A DNA stretch of 64,000 nucleotides from Glaciecola punicea ACAM 611 (GCF_000252165.1 NZ_BAET01000031.1:1-64000), one strand, 5' to 3'; shown: positions 1-9,689, counted from the stretch's first letter. The notes: a model not told the origin generated them from the letters alone. Translations and numbers: made by a program.

Positions 1-2
1 TT

Positions 3-476
3 AGCACGCTTAAGGCGTTTAAAGTGAAGTATCCTAATCTGCGTATTATTATGGAGCCGGGTTCGGCAGTTGCTTGGCAGGCTGGTCCTCTAATAGCTGA
101 AGTCGTCGACATTGTTGAGAACGGCCAGAAAATAGCTATTTTAGATATTTCCGCTACGGGACACATGCCCGACGTACTCGAGATGCCCTATCGACCGGCT
201 GTTTATGGTTCAGGCTTGCCAAACGAAAAGGCATACACTTACAAGTTAGGCGGTAATTCGTGTTTAGCGGGTGATGTTATCGATGACTATAGCTTTGACC
301 AACCCTTGAAAGCGGGCGACAGGCTTATTTTCGAAGATATGTTGCATTATACTATGGTAAAAACAACGTTTTTTAATGGCGTAGAACATCCCGCTATCGG
401 AATATTACAAAGCAGCGGTGAGTTCAAACTTGTGAAGACTTTCACGTATGAAGATTTTAAAAATAGGCTTTCATAA
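3..476 (+). CDS. nspC: Carboxynorspermidine decarboxylase, C-terminal part (5' end outside window)
   Basis: PLP-dependent decarboxylase of the alternative spermidine/norspermidine pathway, which removes CO2 from carboxy(nor)spermidine in the cytoplasm. The reading frame is open to the left edge, so the GTG at 24 is internal and about the last 158 codons are present. Visible family features are the glycine-containing EPGSAVAWQ segment, the ATGHMPDVLEMPYRP segment and the late SCLAGD motif. In the alanine-racemase/ornithine-decarboxylase fold that last Cys-Asp region completes the active site of the partner subunit. A hairpin terminator follows the stop. The partner gene for carboxynorspermidine synthase is presumably upstream, outside the window. 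Confidence in the family is high. Confidence 0.85.
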   Translation, partial: STLKAFKVKYPNLRIIMEPGSAVAWQAGPLIAEVVDIVENGQKIAILDISATGHMPDVLEMPYRPAVYGSGLPNEKAYTYKLGGNSCLAGDVIDDYSFDQPLKAGDRLIFEDMLHYTMVKTTFFNGVEHPAIGILQSSGEFKLVKTFTYEDFKNRLS

Positions 477-502
477 AATAGCGCTAATCTTAAAATACAA
501 GA

Positions 503-534
503 AAGCCCAAGTTTTTAAGAGCTTGAGCTTTTTA
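503..534 (+). terminator. Rho-independent terminator after nspC
   Basis: A nine-pair stem with one mismatch (AAGCCCAAG at 503-511, CTTGAGCTT at 522-530) is followed by a T-rich run. It lies 27 bases past the nspC stop. The rest of the 477-616 gap shows no gene. Confidence 0.65.
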
Positions 535-616
535 TTTTCGCATAGTGGATCACGGCGGTTCATTAGGAAGCTTACATGAGTCAAGCTAGGTATAATTGAC
601 AATGCTTAATGACTAT

Positions 617-979
617 TTAGTTCACTTTTAGATTTTCGGTATAAGGAGGCCAGCCTAAGGGCTTACCTGCTAATACATGCAGATGAATATGATAAACAGT
701 TTGTCCACCGTGCTCATTGCAATTCATAACGGTTCTAAATCCGTGTTTATCTGCCCCAAGATCTTTTGCTACTTTTGCTGCAACACGATGCATATAGCCA
801 ACAAGCGCCTCATCTTCTTGGCTAATGTCATTAGCAGTGGCGATAGGCTTCTTTGGGATAACGAGAAAATGAATAGGTGCCTGCGGATTGATATCACGAA
901 AAGCAAGCACACGTTCATCTTCAAATAAAATGTCGGCTGAAATTTCTTTTTCAATAATTTTTGTAAAGATTGTAGCCAT
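617..979 (-). CDS. hinT: HIT-family purine nucleoside phosphoramidase (HinT)
   Basis: A 120-residue histidine-triad hydrolase. Family members remove the amine from AMP-N phosphoramidates and hydrolyse aminoacyl-adenylates in the cytoplasm. The C-terminal triad HIHLHV is intact, preceded by the conserved NEHGGQTVYH stretch. Length equals E. coli HinT (119 residues). I chose the ATG at 979 over the upstream in-frame start at 1015 because AAAGGA sits 6 bases before it and the protein then begins at the family's usual place (MATIFTKIIEKEI). It is followed by uppP on the same strand with a gap of about 100 bases. Confidence 0.9.
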   Translation of the reverse strand: MATIFTKIIEKEISADILFEDERVLAFRDINPQAPIHFLVIPKKPIATANDISQEDEALVGYMHRVAAKVAKDLGADKHGFRTVMNCNEHGGQTVYHIHLHVLAGKPLGWPPYTENLKVN

Positions 980-1078
980 GTTTCTATCCTTTATTTTCCG
1001 TTTAATTCGCGCCAAACTGGCGTAGGTCTTACATAAGAGATTTTAAAAATATTTGGATAATATTAAGCACTAATAAAT

Positions 1079-1879
1079 TTAACTATACACAATGTAGAGC
1101 AGCACTGTACCTAAAATTAATCGATATATCACAAAAGGTAACATGCCTATTCTGGCAATCCAGCTTAAAAATAAATAGATGCATAAATAAGCGGCAACAA
1201 AAGAAAAGCCAGCACCATAAAATAACGCGCTCCAGTCAACTTGCGTTTTAAGGGCTAATAGGTCTATGGTAGCGAACAAGCCCGCGGCTAAAATAATGGG
1301 GATAGAGAGTAAAAACGAAAATCGAGCGGCACTTTCGCGGTTTAAACCTAACAGTAAACCAGCAGTCATCGTTATACCAGAGCGAGATGTACCAGGAATA
1401 ATGGCAAGTGCTTGTGCGATACCAATAAGCACAGTGTCTTTAAAGGTGATGTGAACGGTAGTTTTAGTTTGCTTTGCCTTTATGTCGGCATACCATAGCA
1501 GCAGGCCAAACACGATAGTTGTAATGGCAATAACAAGGGCTGAGCGCGCATTTAGCTCAATCCAGTCTTTCATTAAAAAGCCAAAAAAACCGGCTGGAAT
1601 AGTGCCGATGATTACCCACCAAGCGAGGCGCGAGTCGGTGCTTTGCGTTTTACTAAAACCATGGTTAAGCCAAGCCAAGGCTAAGCGCCAAATATCTTCG
1701 CGAAAATAAATCATAACCGCCAGCAAGCTACCTAAATGCACAGCCACGTCAAAGGCTAGGCCTTGATTACGCCAGCCTAAAATTTCTGCTGGTAAAATAA
1801 GATGCGCAGAGCTTGAAATAGGTAAAAACTCAGTCAATCCTTGAATAATGGCTAGAACAATTATTTCATAAATAGTCAC
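1079..1879 (-). CDS. uppP: Undecaprenyl-diphosphatase (UppP/BacA)
   Basis: Integral membrane enzyme that dephosphorylates undecaprenyl diphosphate to recycle the lipid carrier of peptidoglycan and O-antigen synthesis. Overproduction of the family is known to give bacitracin resistance. Both signature motifs are present: EFLPISSSAHL near the N-terminus and PGTSRSG in the second half, with hydrophobic helices throughout. I chose GTG at 1879, giving 266 residues, because AAAGGA precedes it by 8 bases and it overlaps the folK stop by four bases (GTGA). A longer frame to 1915 would add a non-conserved leader. Translational coupling with folB-folK is likely. Confidence 0.92.
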   Translation of the reverse strand: MTIYEIIVLAIIQGLTEFLPISSSAHLILPAEILGWRNQGLAFDVAVHLGSLLAVMIYFREDIWRLALAWLNHGFSKTQSTDSRLAWWVIIGTIPAGFFGFLMKDWIELNARSALVIAITTIVFGLLLWYADIKAKQTKTTVHITFKDTVLIGIAQALAIIPGTSRSGITMTAGLLLGLNRESAARFSFLLSIPIILAAGLFATIDLLALKTQVDWSALFYGAGFSFVAAYLCIYLFLSWIARIGMLPFVIYRLILGTVLLYIVYS

Positions 1880-2403
1880 TGCGCTTGTCCTTTGTATGTA
1901 AAGCCCGACGGCCACAATCGCTGATGTTTATTTTTGCTATGTAATAAAAACTCAGACCACAAAATAAGGTAAGATTTTTGCGTGGTAGGATGAATATGAT
2001 TCGGCACAATTTCGGCCATAGGCTGCAGCACAAAGGCATTATATTCAATTTCGCCGCGCGGTAATTTTATTGGCGTGCTGGTGATGACGCTGTCAAAGGT
2101 CAGCAAATCTAGATCAAGCGTTCGATTGCCAAACTTTATGTCGCGTGTTCTGCCTTGTTTATCTTCAATGGCTTTTAAGCGCTGACAAACGCATTTGATG
2201 GACAACGAAGTACGTGCCAGCACGACTAAGTTATAAAAGTTGTTGCCGTTAAAACCAACCGATTCACTTTCAAAGACTGTGGATAACACCAGCTTGCCAA
2301 AGCTATTCTGCATGGCCTGTATTCCTAGCGTGGTGTTATGCTCCTTTTCAACATTAGAGCCTACGCTAATAAGAATTTCATGCTGCATAGATGCATCACT
2401 CAT
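1876..2403 (-). CDS. folK: 2-amino-4-hydroxy-6-hydroxymethyldihydropteridine pyrophosphokinase (HPPK)
   Basis: Cytoplasmic folate-pathway kinase that transfers pyrophosphate from ATP to 6-hydroxymethyl-dihydropterin. The 175-residue protein shows the expected order: SVGSN near residue 15, the ESVGFNGNNFYN region that binds pterin, then RTRDIKFGNRTLDLDLL, which carries the metal-binding acids, and LPRGEIEYNAFVLQP (the family usually has LPHP here). The ATG overlaps the folB stop by four bases (ATGA) and its own TGA overlaps the uppP GTG, so three genes are tightly coupled. Confidence 0.92.
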   Translation of the reverse strand: MSDASMQHEILISVGSNVEKEHNTTLGIQAMQNSFGKLVLSTVFESESVGFNGNNFYNLVVLARTSLSIKCVCQRLKAIEDKQGRTRDIKFGNRTLDLDLLTFDSVITSTPIKLPRGEIEYNAFVLQPMAEIVPNHIHPTTQKSYLILWSEFLLHSKNKHQRLWPSGFTYKGQAQ

Positions 2404-2753
2404 GCCCGATTTCGGACAATTTGTATGCCTACAGCAGTCACATTATCGAGAATGTCGGGCTTGTTGATAGTAAGACAAACAGACTGCGCGGTAAACTCAT
2501 CTAAGAGCATTTTAGCCATGTGCTCACCTAAGGCTTCAAGTAGTTTATAGCTGGCAGTGTCGGCAATATCGGCCAGTCTGCCTGCAATTTTGCCATAGTC
2601 TAAGGTGTCATTTACGTTGTCGCTTTGACCGGCTTGGGCTAAGCAAGTCTGCAGCTCTATATCGATGATAACTCGCTGCTTGGCAAGGCGTTCAAAGTCG
2701 TAAACCCCAATTAGGGTATACAGTTGAAGCCCCTTTATATACACTTTGTCCAT
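2400..2753 (-). CDS. folB: Dihydroneopterin aldolase
   Basis: Cytoplasmic folate-pathway aldolase that converts 7,8-dihydroneopterin to 6-hydroxymethyl-dihydropterin plus glycolaldehyde; its product is the substrate of the next gene, folK. The 117-residue length is typical. The conserved pattern is present: IKGLQLYTLIGVYDFER at the start, TLDYGKIAG in the middle and TINKPDIL with the catalytic lysine near the end. First gene of the folB-folK-uppP run, divergent from plsY with 87 bases between the two starts, an arrangement common in gammaproteobacteria. Confidence 0.93.
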   Translation of the reverse strand: MDKVYIKGLQLYTLIGVYDFERLAKQRVIIDIELQTCLAQAGQSDNVNDTLDYGKIAGRLADIADTASYKLLEALGEHMAKMLLDEFTAQSVCLTINKPDILDNVTAVGIQIVRNRA

Positions 2754-2840
2754 TCACACACTTTAGTCGATTACGCTGCGCGCAACCCTTGGTAGCTTTA
2801 ATATTGGCGCATAGTGTATCCAACCTCATAGGTTAAGTAC

Positions 2841-3440
2841 ATGACTACATGGGTCGTTTTGCATATTGTTGGGGCATATTTGCTTGGCTCGATTTCAAGT
2901 GCGGTACTCGTAACAAGGCTATTTGTCGATGAAGATATACGCAAACAAGGCTCAGGTAACCCTGGCGCAACTAACGTACTAAGGGTAGCGGGTAAAAAAG
3001 CAGCGACTGCCGTGCTTGTTTTTGATGTGCTAAAAGGCACTGTTCCGGTGTACATAGGCTTTTTATTCGGCTATGAACCTATGGTGCTGAGCATTATCGC
3101 AATAAGCACTTGTCTTGGGCACATGTACCCCATTTTCTTTTCGTTTAAAGGCGGTAAGGCCGTTGCTACGGCATTAGGTGCAATAATGCCGTTAAACAGC
3201 TGGCTGGCTTTATGCGTACTAAGCACGTGGATTATCGTTTTTGCGATTACTAGAATTTCATCCATCGCCGCGATTGCAACACTTATTCTGGCACCTGTGT
3301 ACGCCTACCTTTTTAAGCCCCAGTATACCCTTGCGGTGGCCATACTATGCTGTTTAATTATAATTAAGCACAAAAATAATATAGCGCGTATTTTAAGCAA
3401 GTCGGAAGAAAAAATACGCAAGCACAGTAGCAAAAAATAA
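2841..3440 (+). CDS. plsY: Glycerol-3-phosphate acyltransferase PlsY
   Basis: Membrane acyltransferase that uses acyl-phosphate to acylate sn-glycerol-3-phosphate, the first step of phospholipid synthesis. The 199-residue sequence has the family's conserved loops: YLLGSISSAVLV at the start, GSGNPGATNVLR near residue 38, GHMYPIFFSFKGGKAVAT near residue 95, and several membrane helices. Divergent from folB. The last 20 residues are basic. It converges on tsaD, whose stop lies 15 bases beyond. Confidence 0.93.
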   Translation: MTTWVVLHIVGAYLLGSISSAVLVTRLFVDEDIRKQGSGNPGATNVLRVAGKKAATAVLVFDVLKGTVPVYIGFLFGYEPMVLSIIAISTCLGHMYPIFFSFKGGKAVATALGAIMPLNSWLALCVLSTWIIVFAITRISSIAAIATLILAPVYAYLFKPQYTLAVAILCCLIIIKHKNNIARILSKSEEKIRKHSSKK

Positions 3441-3454
3441 CATATAGCATATCG

Positions 3455-4468
3455 CTATACAGCGCTTAGCGTCTCCAGCGACCAGCGCGGCATTGCTTTA
3501 CTGTCAAGCGCCGTGCTTTCGCCTGCGGCTAAGCGCATACAGCCAGCATAAGCAATCATAGCGCCGTTGTCGGTACAATATTCAAAACTTGGATAATACA
3601 CTTCAAAACCATCCGTTTTACTCGCCTTCGCAAATTCATCGCGCAGCATTTTATTAGCCGCGACACCACCGGCCATTACAATGCGTTTAAGGCCTGTTTG
3701 CGCGAGCGCCCGGCGACATTTTATAAGTAAAGTGTCAACTACCGCTTCTTGAAATGCATAAGCGATATTGGCACGCGTTTGCATATCACACGGCTCACTT
3801 TTTATGGTGTTAGCGACAAACGTTTTTAGACCACTAAAACTCATATTAAGGCCTGGCTTATCGGTCATGGGCCTTGGGAACTTGTAAATACCCGTATGAC
3901 CTTGCTCTGCTAGTTTAGCTAATAAAGGCCCGCCCGGATAATCAAGACCAAGTAGCTTAGCCGTTTTATCAAAAGCCTCACCCGCGGCGTCGTCTACTGA
4001 TTCACCAAGCACTTCATAGCGACCAAGCCCCTGTACGTTTACCAACATACTGTGGCCTCCTGAAACAAGCAACGACAAAAATGGAAACGGTGGCTTTGGC
4101 TCATCTAACATTGGGGCTAACAAATGCCCTTCCATATGATGCACGCCTAAGGCCGGTACTTGCCAAGCATAGGCCAACGATTTCGCCATGGACGAGCCCA
4201 CCAAAAGCGCGCCAATTAAGCCAGGACCACGAGTGTAGGCGATGCCACCAATATCTTTAGCGCTTAAATTAGCTTGTGCAAGCGTGGCTGTGACCAGCGG
4301 TACAATTTTACGTACGTGATCACGTGACGCTAATTCAGGCACTACACCGCCGTAGTCAGCGTGTAGCTTTACTTGGCTGTAAAGTTTATGCGCTAACAGA
4401 CCTGTTTCATTATCGTATATTGCAATACCGGTTTCGTCGCAAGAAGTTTCAATGCCAAGTACTTTCAT
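3455..4468 (-). CDS. tsaD: tRNA threonylcarbamoyladenosine transferase subunit TsaD
   Basis: Catalytic subunit of the t6A37 tRNA-modification complex (with TsaB, TsaC and TsaE), acting in the cytoplasm on ANN-decoding tRNAs. The 337-residue length matches E. coli TsaD. Hallmarks are the N-terminal [10 protein letters not shown], the iron-binding HHMEGH around residue 110, LVSGGHS, FSGLKT and the terminal [10 protein letters not shown] region. It is divergent from rpsU across 394 bases, the usual placement in gammaproteobacteria. Confidence 0.95.
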   Translation of the reverse strand: MKVLGIETSCDETGIAIYDNETGLLAHKLYSQVKLHADYGGVVPELASRDHVRKIVPLVTATLAQANLSAKDIGGIAYTRGPGLIGALLVGSSMAKSLAYAWQVPALGVHHMEGHLLAPMLDEPKPPFPFLSLLVSGGHSMLVNVQGLGRYEVLGESVDDAAGEAFDKTAKLLGLDYPGGPLLAKLAEQGHTGIYKFPRPMTDKPGLNMSFSGLKTFVANTIKSEPCDMQTRANIAYAFQEAVVDTLLIKCRRALAQTGLKRIVMAGGVAANKMLRDEFAKASKTDGFEVYYPSFEYCTDNGAMIAYAGCMRLAAGESTALDSKAMPRWSLETLSAV

Positions 4469-4862
4469 AAAAAAAGAGCTGCCTTTTGTTAATAGTAAAA
4501 GATATACCGCATAGTATAGTGTAAACTGTCTTCTAGCGTAAGTTTAGGCTGTTAATTTTAGTCTTATTTGATTGCGTTTTGGTATATCTTTTATGCTTTA
4601 CATGGGCAGAAAAAGTACATCAATACACACGTGAATATAGACACCTTATTTAATTTACCGTTGAACTAGCCATATAAGTACTACACAAGCGCTAAAAAGC
4701 CCTGTTTATTCCATAAATTTCATGTTTTAGGCTTTACAAAGATTTAAATAAACAGTACTATTTCGCACCAATTTTTAGCCCGGGTCTCTAAATTGAAGAG
4801 TGGTTATTTTAATGTTAACCATACGCGCCCGGATGATTTAATTTCAAAGGTGAATATTTAAC
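4469..4862. other. Intergenic region between tsaD and rpsU
   Basis: This 394-base gap has no convincing open reading frame. It holds the rpsU promoter candidate at 4733-4761 and about 95 bases of probable rpsU leader. The leader contains a short inverted repeat, GGTTA at 4803-4807 with TAACC at 4816-4820. The half nearest tsaD is AT-rich and presumably carries the tsaD promoter, which I cannot place. Confidence 0.5.
4733..4761 (+). promoter_or_regulatory. Probable sigma-70 promoter of the rpsU operon
   Basis: TTTACA at 4733-4738 and TACTAT at 4756-4761 are separated by exactly 17 bases. Each has one or two departures from consensus. It would give a leader of about 95 bases before rpsU. Placement by eye only. 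Confidence 0.5.
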
Positions 4863-5078
4863 ATGCCAATTGTGAAAGTAAGAGATAACGAACCGTTTGA
4901 CATCGCACTAAGACGATTCAAACGTTCATGTGAAAAAGCCGGTGTATTGTCTGAAGTACGTCGTCGTGAGTATTTTGAGAAACCGACTTGGGAACGCAAG
5001 CGTAAGAAAGCTGCTGCCAAGAAGCGTCACATGAAAAAGTTAGCGCGTGATAATGCTCGTCGCATTAAGTTGTATTGA
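4863..5078 (+). CDS. rpsU: 30S ribosomal protein S21
   Basis: Small basic ribosomal protein of the 30S subunit, needed for initiation on natural mRNAs. The 71-residue length and the sequence are those of gammaproteobacterial S21: [12 protein letters not shown] at the start, [14 protein letters not shown] in the middle and a lysine/arginine-rich tail. AAAGGTG lies about 9 bases before the ATG. First gene of the macromolecular-synthesis group with dnaG and rpoD; a strong hairpin follows it, as in E. coli, so distal genes probably depend on read-through or internal promoters. Confidence 0.98.
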   Translation: MPIVKVRDNEPFDIALRRFKRSCEKAGVLSEVRRREYFEKPTWERKRKKAAAKKRHMKKLARDNARRIKLY

Positions 5079-5103
5079 TTAATACACATATGAATTGATT
5101 AAA

Positions 5104-5134
5104 AAAACGGGCGTCTAAATTAGACGCCCGTTTT
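5104..5134 (+). terminator. Intrinsic terminator or attenuator after rpsU
   Basis: A near-perfect inverted repeat built on ACGGGCGTCTA and TAGACGCCCGT with a three-base loop, flanked by A-run and T-run, starts 26 bases after the rpsU stop. It could uncouple abundant S21 from the primase and sigma factor downstream, as is known for E. coli. Confidence 0.85.
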
Positions 5135-5252
5135 AGTTTACGAGTATTATAAAAGTCGTTAATATTGTAAATAACGGTAGAGCCTTAGGTCGCATGCAGC
5201 TTTGTATCATAGCAATGCTATACTTCATTTAACTCAACAACAGGACACGACT

Positions 5253-5696
5253 ATGTCACTACTAAACGAACTCAAAGAAGCACAAAAAGACGCCATGCGC
5301 AGTAAGGACAAACTTTCCTTGGGAACCATTAGAATGGCACTTGCGGCAGTCAAACAACGTGAAGTAGATGAGCGCATTGAGTTAAACGACACTGATATTT
5401 TGCAGATCTTAACCAAAATGGTCAAACAGCGCCAAGAGTCAATTGCCATGTTTGTAACAGGCAATCGTGAAGACTTGGCGCAAATAGAAAGGCAAGAAAT
5501 AGAGGTGGTTCAACGCTTTTTACCAGCGCAGCTTGGCGCTGATGAAGTCAATGCCATTGTAGACGCCGCCATTGTAAGCACCAGTGCCAGCAGTATTAAA
5601 GATATGGGCAAAGTAATGGGCGTGGTAAAACCCCAGTTACAAGGTAGAGCCGACATGGGCGCAGTTAGCAGTATCATAAAGTCTAAACTCAACTAG
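5253..5696 (+). CDS. yqeY: GatB/YqeY domain-containing protein
   Basis: A 147-residue protein of the YqeY family, which resembles the tRNA-binding tail domain of GatB. It is found between rpsU and dnaG in many bacteria, but its cellular role is not established. Typical features are the start SLLNELKEAQKDAMRSKDK, the central MVKQRQES and the closing DMGKVMGVVKPQLQGRAD. I chose the ATG at 5253 over the upstream frame start at 5202: CAGGA precedes it and the family begins there. It ends 23 bases before dnaG. Confidence 0.88.
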   Translation: MSLLNELKEAQKDAMRSKDKLSLGTIRMALAAVKQREVDERIELNDTDILQILTKMVKQRQESIAMFVTGNREDLAQIERQEIEVVQRFLPAQLGADEVNAIVDAAIVSTSASSIKDMGKVMGVVKPQLQGRADMGAVSSIIKSKLN

Positions 5697-5719
5697 CTAA
5701 TACAGGGTAAGCGGGTAAT

Positions 5720-7489
5720 ATGGCCGGGCGCATTCCTTCAAGCTTTATTGACGATCTGATCGCGCGCAGCGATATAGTCGAGATTGTTGACAGCCGTGTA
5801 AAACTCAAAAAAGCAGGCCGTAACTATCAGGCCTGCTGCCCATTTCACAATGAAAAAACCCCCTCTTTCTCAGTTTCTCAAGAAAAACAATTTTATTATT
5901 GCTTTGGCTGCGGCGCTAAGGGCAATGCTATTAGCTTCATTATGGAGTATGAACGCTTAGATTTTGTTGAAGCGGTTGAGGATTTAGCCAAGCAGTATGG
6001 CCTAGAGGTGCCCCGCGAAAAAGGCGGTACGCCCTTAAAATCACAAGAACAGCGCAACGAACGCGAACAAGACTACGAGCTTATGGGCAAAGTGGCGCGA
6101 TATTTTGAATATCAGCTAAAGCATCATAAAAACGCGCCGCAAATTATTGATTATTTAAAAAACAGGGGCTTAAGCGGCAAAGTTGTTAAGCATTGGGGAA
6201 TAGGCTACGCGCCCCAAGAGTGGGACGCACTGCTAAGTAAATTTGGCAATGATGCACCCGCAGTAGAACGCTTGTTAGCCCTAAAAGTCGTTAACCAAAA
6301 TGATAACAAACGCCGCTATGATTTTTTTCGCCATCGCGTCATGTTTCCCATTCATGACAAACGCGGCAGAGTAGTCGCCTTTGGCGGGCGTATTATAGAT
6401 GACGAGGGACCCAAATACTTAAACTCGCCTGAAACGCGCATCTTTCATAAAAGCTATGAGCTTTACGGCTTGTATCAAAGCCGCCAAGCCAATCGCAAAC
6501 TTGAGCGCTTAATGGTGGTTGAAGGTTATATGGATGTGGTCGCACTATCACAGTTTGGCATTGATTATTCAGTCGCGGCACTAGGTACGGCTACCACGCC
6601 TGACCACATCCAAACCTTGTTTAAGTCGACTAGCGAAGTGGTATGTTGCTATGACGGTGATCGCGCCGGGCGTGAAGCCGCGTGGCGTGCACTTGAAAAC
6701 GCCCTGCCTTTTTTACAAGACGGTAAGATCATGAAGTTTTTGTTTCTCCCAGACGGCGAAGACCCCGATTCAATGGTAAGAAAGATAGGCAAAGAAGCGT
6801 TTGAAACGCTGATTAGTGAAGCGAAGCCTTTGTCAGGCTTCTTTTTTGATGCTTTAATTAAAAAACATTCTATTGCCTCTATTGAAGGCATGGCAGCTTT
6901 GAAAGCCGAAGCTATGCCTCTGATAAAACAAATTTTAGGCGAAAACCAGCGCACAATGATGATGGCACAGTTAAAAAAAGTCTGTAAAGAAGGCGATGGG
7001 CACGACTACGATGCGGACACCAAGCATGCTAACAAGCATCGCAAAATAAAGCGTACTGATTACAAATCGCCTGCAAATATTGTGCTTTCGCCATTACGAA
7101 TGATAATAAGACTGCTGCTTGAATCACCTCGTTTGGCCAGCAGCGTGGACATTGTTAACCCACACTCATTAAGCGTTGATAAAATTTCAGGGCTTAGTAT
7201 GCTGCTTGAAATATACGACTACTGTTTGCGCGTGCCTAACGCTAACACTGCCTCATTATTTGAGGCTTTTAGAGAGCACCCTCACATACATCATTTAAGT
7301 AAGTTATTTTCAGCGCCTATTGAAGATAACATAGATTTGGAAGCTGAGTATATTGCATGTTTCTCAACGCTGGTCAAATGGCAGGTTAACGCAAGGCTCG
7401 ATGAGTTAATGGCGAAACAGGAGTTTGAACTACTAACGCAGGACGAAGTGAAGGAAATAACTGCATTACTTTTAGCCACCGATAGTTGA
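5720..7489 (+). CDS. dnaG: DNA primase
   Basis: Synthesises RNA primers for lagging-strand replication in partnership with DnaB helicase. The 589 residues show the standard order. The N-terminal CHC2 zinc ribbon has C40, H43, C61 and C64. The RNA-polymerase core includes FGGRIIDDEGPKYLNS. The TOPRIM motifs are VEGYMDVVAL and YDGDRAGR. A divergent C-terminal DnaB-binding region follows. Length is close to E. coli DnaG (581). It is preceded by yqeY and followed after 353 bases by rpoD. Confidence 0.97.
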   Translation: MAGRIPSSFIDDLIARSDIVEIVDSRVKLKKAGRNYQACCPFHNEKTPSFSVSQEKQFYYCFGCGAKGNAISFIMEYERLDFVEAVEDLAKQYGLEVPREKGGTPLKSQEQRNEREQDYELMGKVARYFEYQLKHHKNAPQIIDYLKNRGLSGKVVKHWGIGYAPQEWDALLSKFGNDAPAVERLLALKVVNQNDNKRRYDFFRHRVMFPIHDKRGRVVAFGGRIIDDEGPKYLNSPETRIFHKSYELYGLYQSRQANRKLERLMVVEGYMDVVALSQFGIDYSVAALGTATTPDHIQTLFKSTSEVVCCYDGDRAGREAAWRALENALPFLQDGKIMKFLFLPDGEDPDSMVRKIGKEAFETLISEAKPLSGFFFDALIKKHSIASIEGMAALKAEAMPLIKQILGENQRTMMMAQLKKVCKEGDGHDYDADTKHANKHRKIKRTDYKSPANIVLSPLRMIIRLLLESPRLASSVDIVNPHSLSVDKISGLSMLLEIYDYCLRVPNANTASLFEAFREHPHIHHLSKLFSAPIEDNIDLEAEYIACFSTLVKWQVNARLDELMAKQEFELLTQDEVKEITALLLATDS

Positions 7490-7842
7490 GCGTCATTATT
7501 TACTAAAGCGAAATGCATACATATATACAGACCTTCACGGGACGTGTTTTCAAAACACGAATGCCTTAGATCACTACATAGAAGTATTTCACAATATGAA
7601 ACTTATAGTGAACTTTACACGGCTGTCTTAGTATTCATTTATAGTGGAATAACTAGCCCAACATATGCTAAAGTGGCGAGTTAGAGTTTATGGAAATATA
7701 GCAAGTTTGTTTTGTTACTTTTCGAAAATACCACGTTGTAGTAGCATTTGGTATTATTGTTACTGAAAATTAATAAAACAGGCGTAAGTTAACAAGGCCA
7801 ATGAGCAGCCATGTTCAAGGTCAACTACGTTTAAGGTATAAT
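7490..7842 (+). other. dnaG-rpoD intergenic region
   Basis: A gap of about 350 bases with no supported gene. It holds the perfect 17-base palindrome at 7543-7559 and must carry the internal rpoD promoters known from other gammaproteobacteria; I could not place them with confidence. Just before the preferred rpoD start a TATAAT-like hexamer lies at 7835-7840. Confidence 0.45.
7543..7559. promoter_or_regulatory. Perfect 17-base palindrome between dnaG and rpoD
   Basis: CGTGTTTT and AAAACACG flank a single C. No T-run follows, so it does not look like an intrinsic terminator. It could be an operator or an mRNA-processing hairpin; no known consensus is recognised. Confidence 0.35.
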
Positions 7843-9669
7843 GTGCAAAGTAAGCAGTCCCAGATAAAACTCCTGATTGCCAAGGGTAAAGAACAAGGTT
7901 ACTTAACCTTTGCCGAAGTCAACGACCATCTTCCCGCTAATGTAGTGGATTCAGACCAAATTGAAGATATTATTCGCATGATAAACGACATGGGGATCAA
8001 GGTGTTTGAACAAGCACCCGATGCCGATGAATTATTAATGCAAGAAACCACCACCGACGAAGATGCCGCTGAAGCTGCAGCGCAGGCCCTTGCAACCGTC
8101 GAGAGCGAAATTGGCCGAACAACCGACCCGGTTCGCATGTACATGCGTGAGATGGGCACGGTAGAGCTATTAACACGTGAAGGCGAAATAGAAATTGCCA
8201 AGCGCATAGAAGAAGGCATTAATCAGGTGCAGTGCTCCGTTGCTGAGTACCCTGAGGCAATTACCTACTTGCTTGACCAATGGGACCTTTACGAAGCGGA
8301 AGAAATTAGACTAAGCGACATCATCATTGGCTTTATCGATCCTAACGAAGACGATGTAGCACCGTCCGCTACCAATGTCGGCTCTGAATTAGCCGATAGC
8401 GATCGAAACAAAGATAACAATGATGACGATGACGAAGAAGACGAAGAAGTCGACAATTCTGTTGATCCTGAGCTAGCACGCGAAAAGTTTGCGGCCCTTC
8501 GCGTTCAGTACGGCATTGCCCGCGACGTCATTGAATCAAAGGGTCGTTCTCACAAAGCTGCGCGCAAAGAAATTGCTGCACTAAGCGATGTATTCAAAGA
8601 GTTTCGCCTAATACCTAAGCAGTTCGACCGCATGGTCAAAAACATGCGCGGCATGATGGATCGCGTGCGTATTCAAGAACGCTTAGTGATGAAGTACTGC
8701 GTCATAAACGCAAAAATGCCCAGAAAAGATTTTATTAAAGCCTTCGCCGGCAACGAAACTTCTACCAAGTGGCTACACAAGTTACTTGAAGGCAAGCAAG
8801 ACTATGTAGAACGCGTACTTGAGTTTAAAGAAGAGATTGAGCGCTGCGTCAGTAAAATGAACGCGGTTGAAAAAGAAACGGGTTTGGTTATTCCAGACAT
8901 CAAAGACATCAATCGCCGCATGTCGATTGGCGAAGCAAAAGCGCGCCGTGCTAAAAAAGAAATGGTTGAAGCTAACCTGCGATTAGTAATCTCAATTGCC
9001 AAGAAATACACAAACCGTGGCTTACAGTTCTTAGATTTAATCCAAGAAGGCAATATCGGCTTGATGAAAGCGGTTGATAAATTTGAATATCGTCGTGGTT
9101 ATAAGTTTTCTACTTACGCCACGTGGTGGATCAGGCAGGCTATTACACGCTCTATTGCCGACCAAGCACGCACCATCCGTATTCCGGTGCATATGATTGA
9201 AACGATTAACAAACTAAATCGTATCTCTCGTCAAATGCTACAAGAGATGGGGCGTGAGCCAACGCCTGAAGAACTCTCTGAACGCATGGTGATGCCAGAA
9301 GATAAGATCCGCAAGGTATTAAAGATTGCAAAAGAACCAATTTCAATGGAAACGCCTATTGGCGATGATGAAGACTCTCACTTAGGTGACTTCATTGAAG
9401 ATGTGACTATTACGCAGCCTTTAGACTCCGCCACGGGCGGTAGCCTTAAAGACGCAACGCAGGAAGTACTAGCGGGTTTAACTGCTCGTGAAGCCAAAGT
9501 ACTGCGCATGCGCTTTGGTATCGATATGAACACCGACCATACGCTAGAAGAAGTAGGCAAACAGTTTGATGTAACGCGTGAAAGAATTCGCCAAATAGAA
9601 GCTAAAGCATTAAGAAAGCTTCGCCACCCTAGCCGCTCTGAGCAACTCAAGAGTTTCTTAGACGATTAG
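7843..9669 (+). CDS. rpoD: RNA polymerase primary sigma factor RpoD (sigma-70)
   Basis: Housekeeping sigma factor. The parts appear in order: region 1.1 ([17 protein letters not shown]), the acidic non-conserved insert (DDDDEEDEE), region 2 ([20 protein letters not shown], then [17 protein letters not shown]) and region 4 ([20 protein letters not shown]). I prefer the GTG at 7843. AAGG stands six bases before it and the protein then begins [11 protein letters not shown], matching E. coli MEQNPQSQLKLL, at 608 residues. The ATG at 7801 would add 14 non-conserved residues and has AAGG only three bases away. A strong terminator follows. Confidence 0.93.
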   Translation: MQSKQSQIKLLIAKGKEQGYLTFAEVNDHLPANVVDSDQIEDIIRMINDMGIKVFEQAPDADELLMQETTTDEDAAEAAAQALATVESEIGRTTDPVRMYMREMGTVELLTREGEIEIAKRIEEGINQVQCSVAEYPEAITYLLDQWDLYEAEEIRLSDIIIGFIDPNEDDVAPSATNVGSELADSDRNKDNNDDDDEEDEEVDNSVDPELAREKFAALRVQYGIARDVIESKGRSHKAARKEIAALSDVFKEFRLIPKQFDRMVKNMRGMMDRVRIQERLVMKYCVINAKMPRKDFIKAFAGNETSTKWLHKLLEGKQDYVERVLEFKEEIERCVSKMNAVEKETGLVIPDIKDINRRMSIGEAKARRAKKEMVEANLRLVISIAKKYTNRGLQFLDLIQEGNIGLMKAVDKFEYRRGYKFSTYATWWIRQAITRSIADQARTIRIPVHMIETINKLNRISRQMLQEMGREPTPEELSERMVMPEDKIRKVLKIAKEPISMETPIGDDEDSHLGDFIEDVTITQPLDSATGGSLKDATQEVLAGLTAREAKVLRMRFGIDMNTDHTLEEVGKQFDVTRERIRQIEAKALRKLRHPSRSEQLKSFLDD

Positions 9670-9689
9670 AGCGTTATACCCTTACAAGT

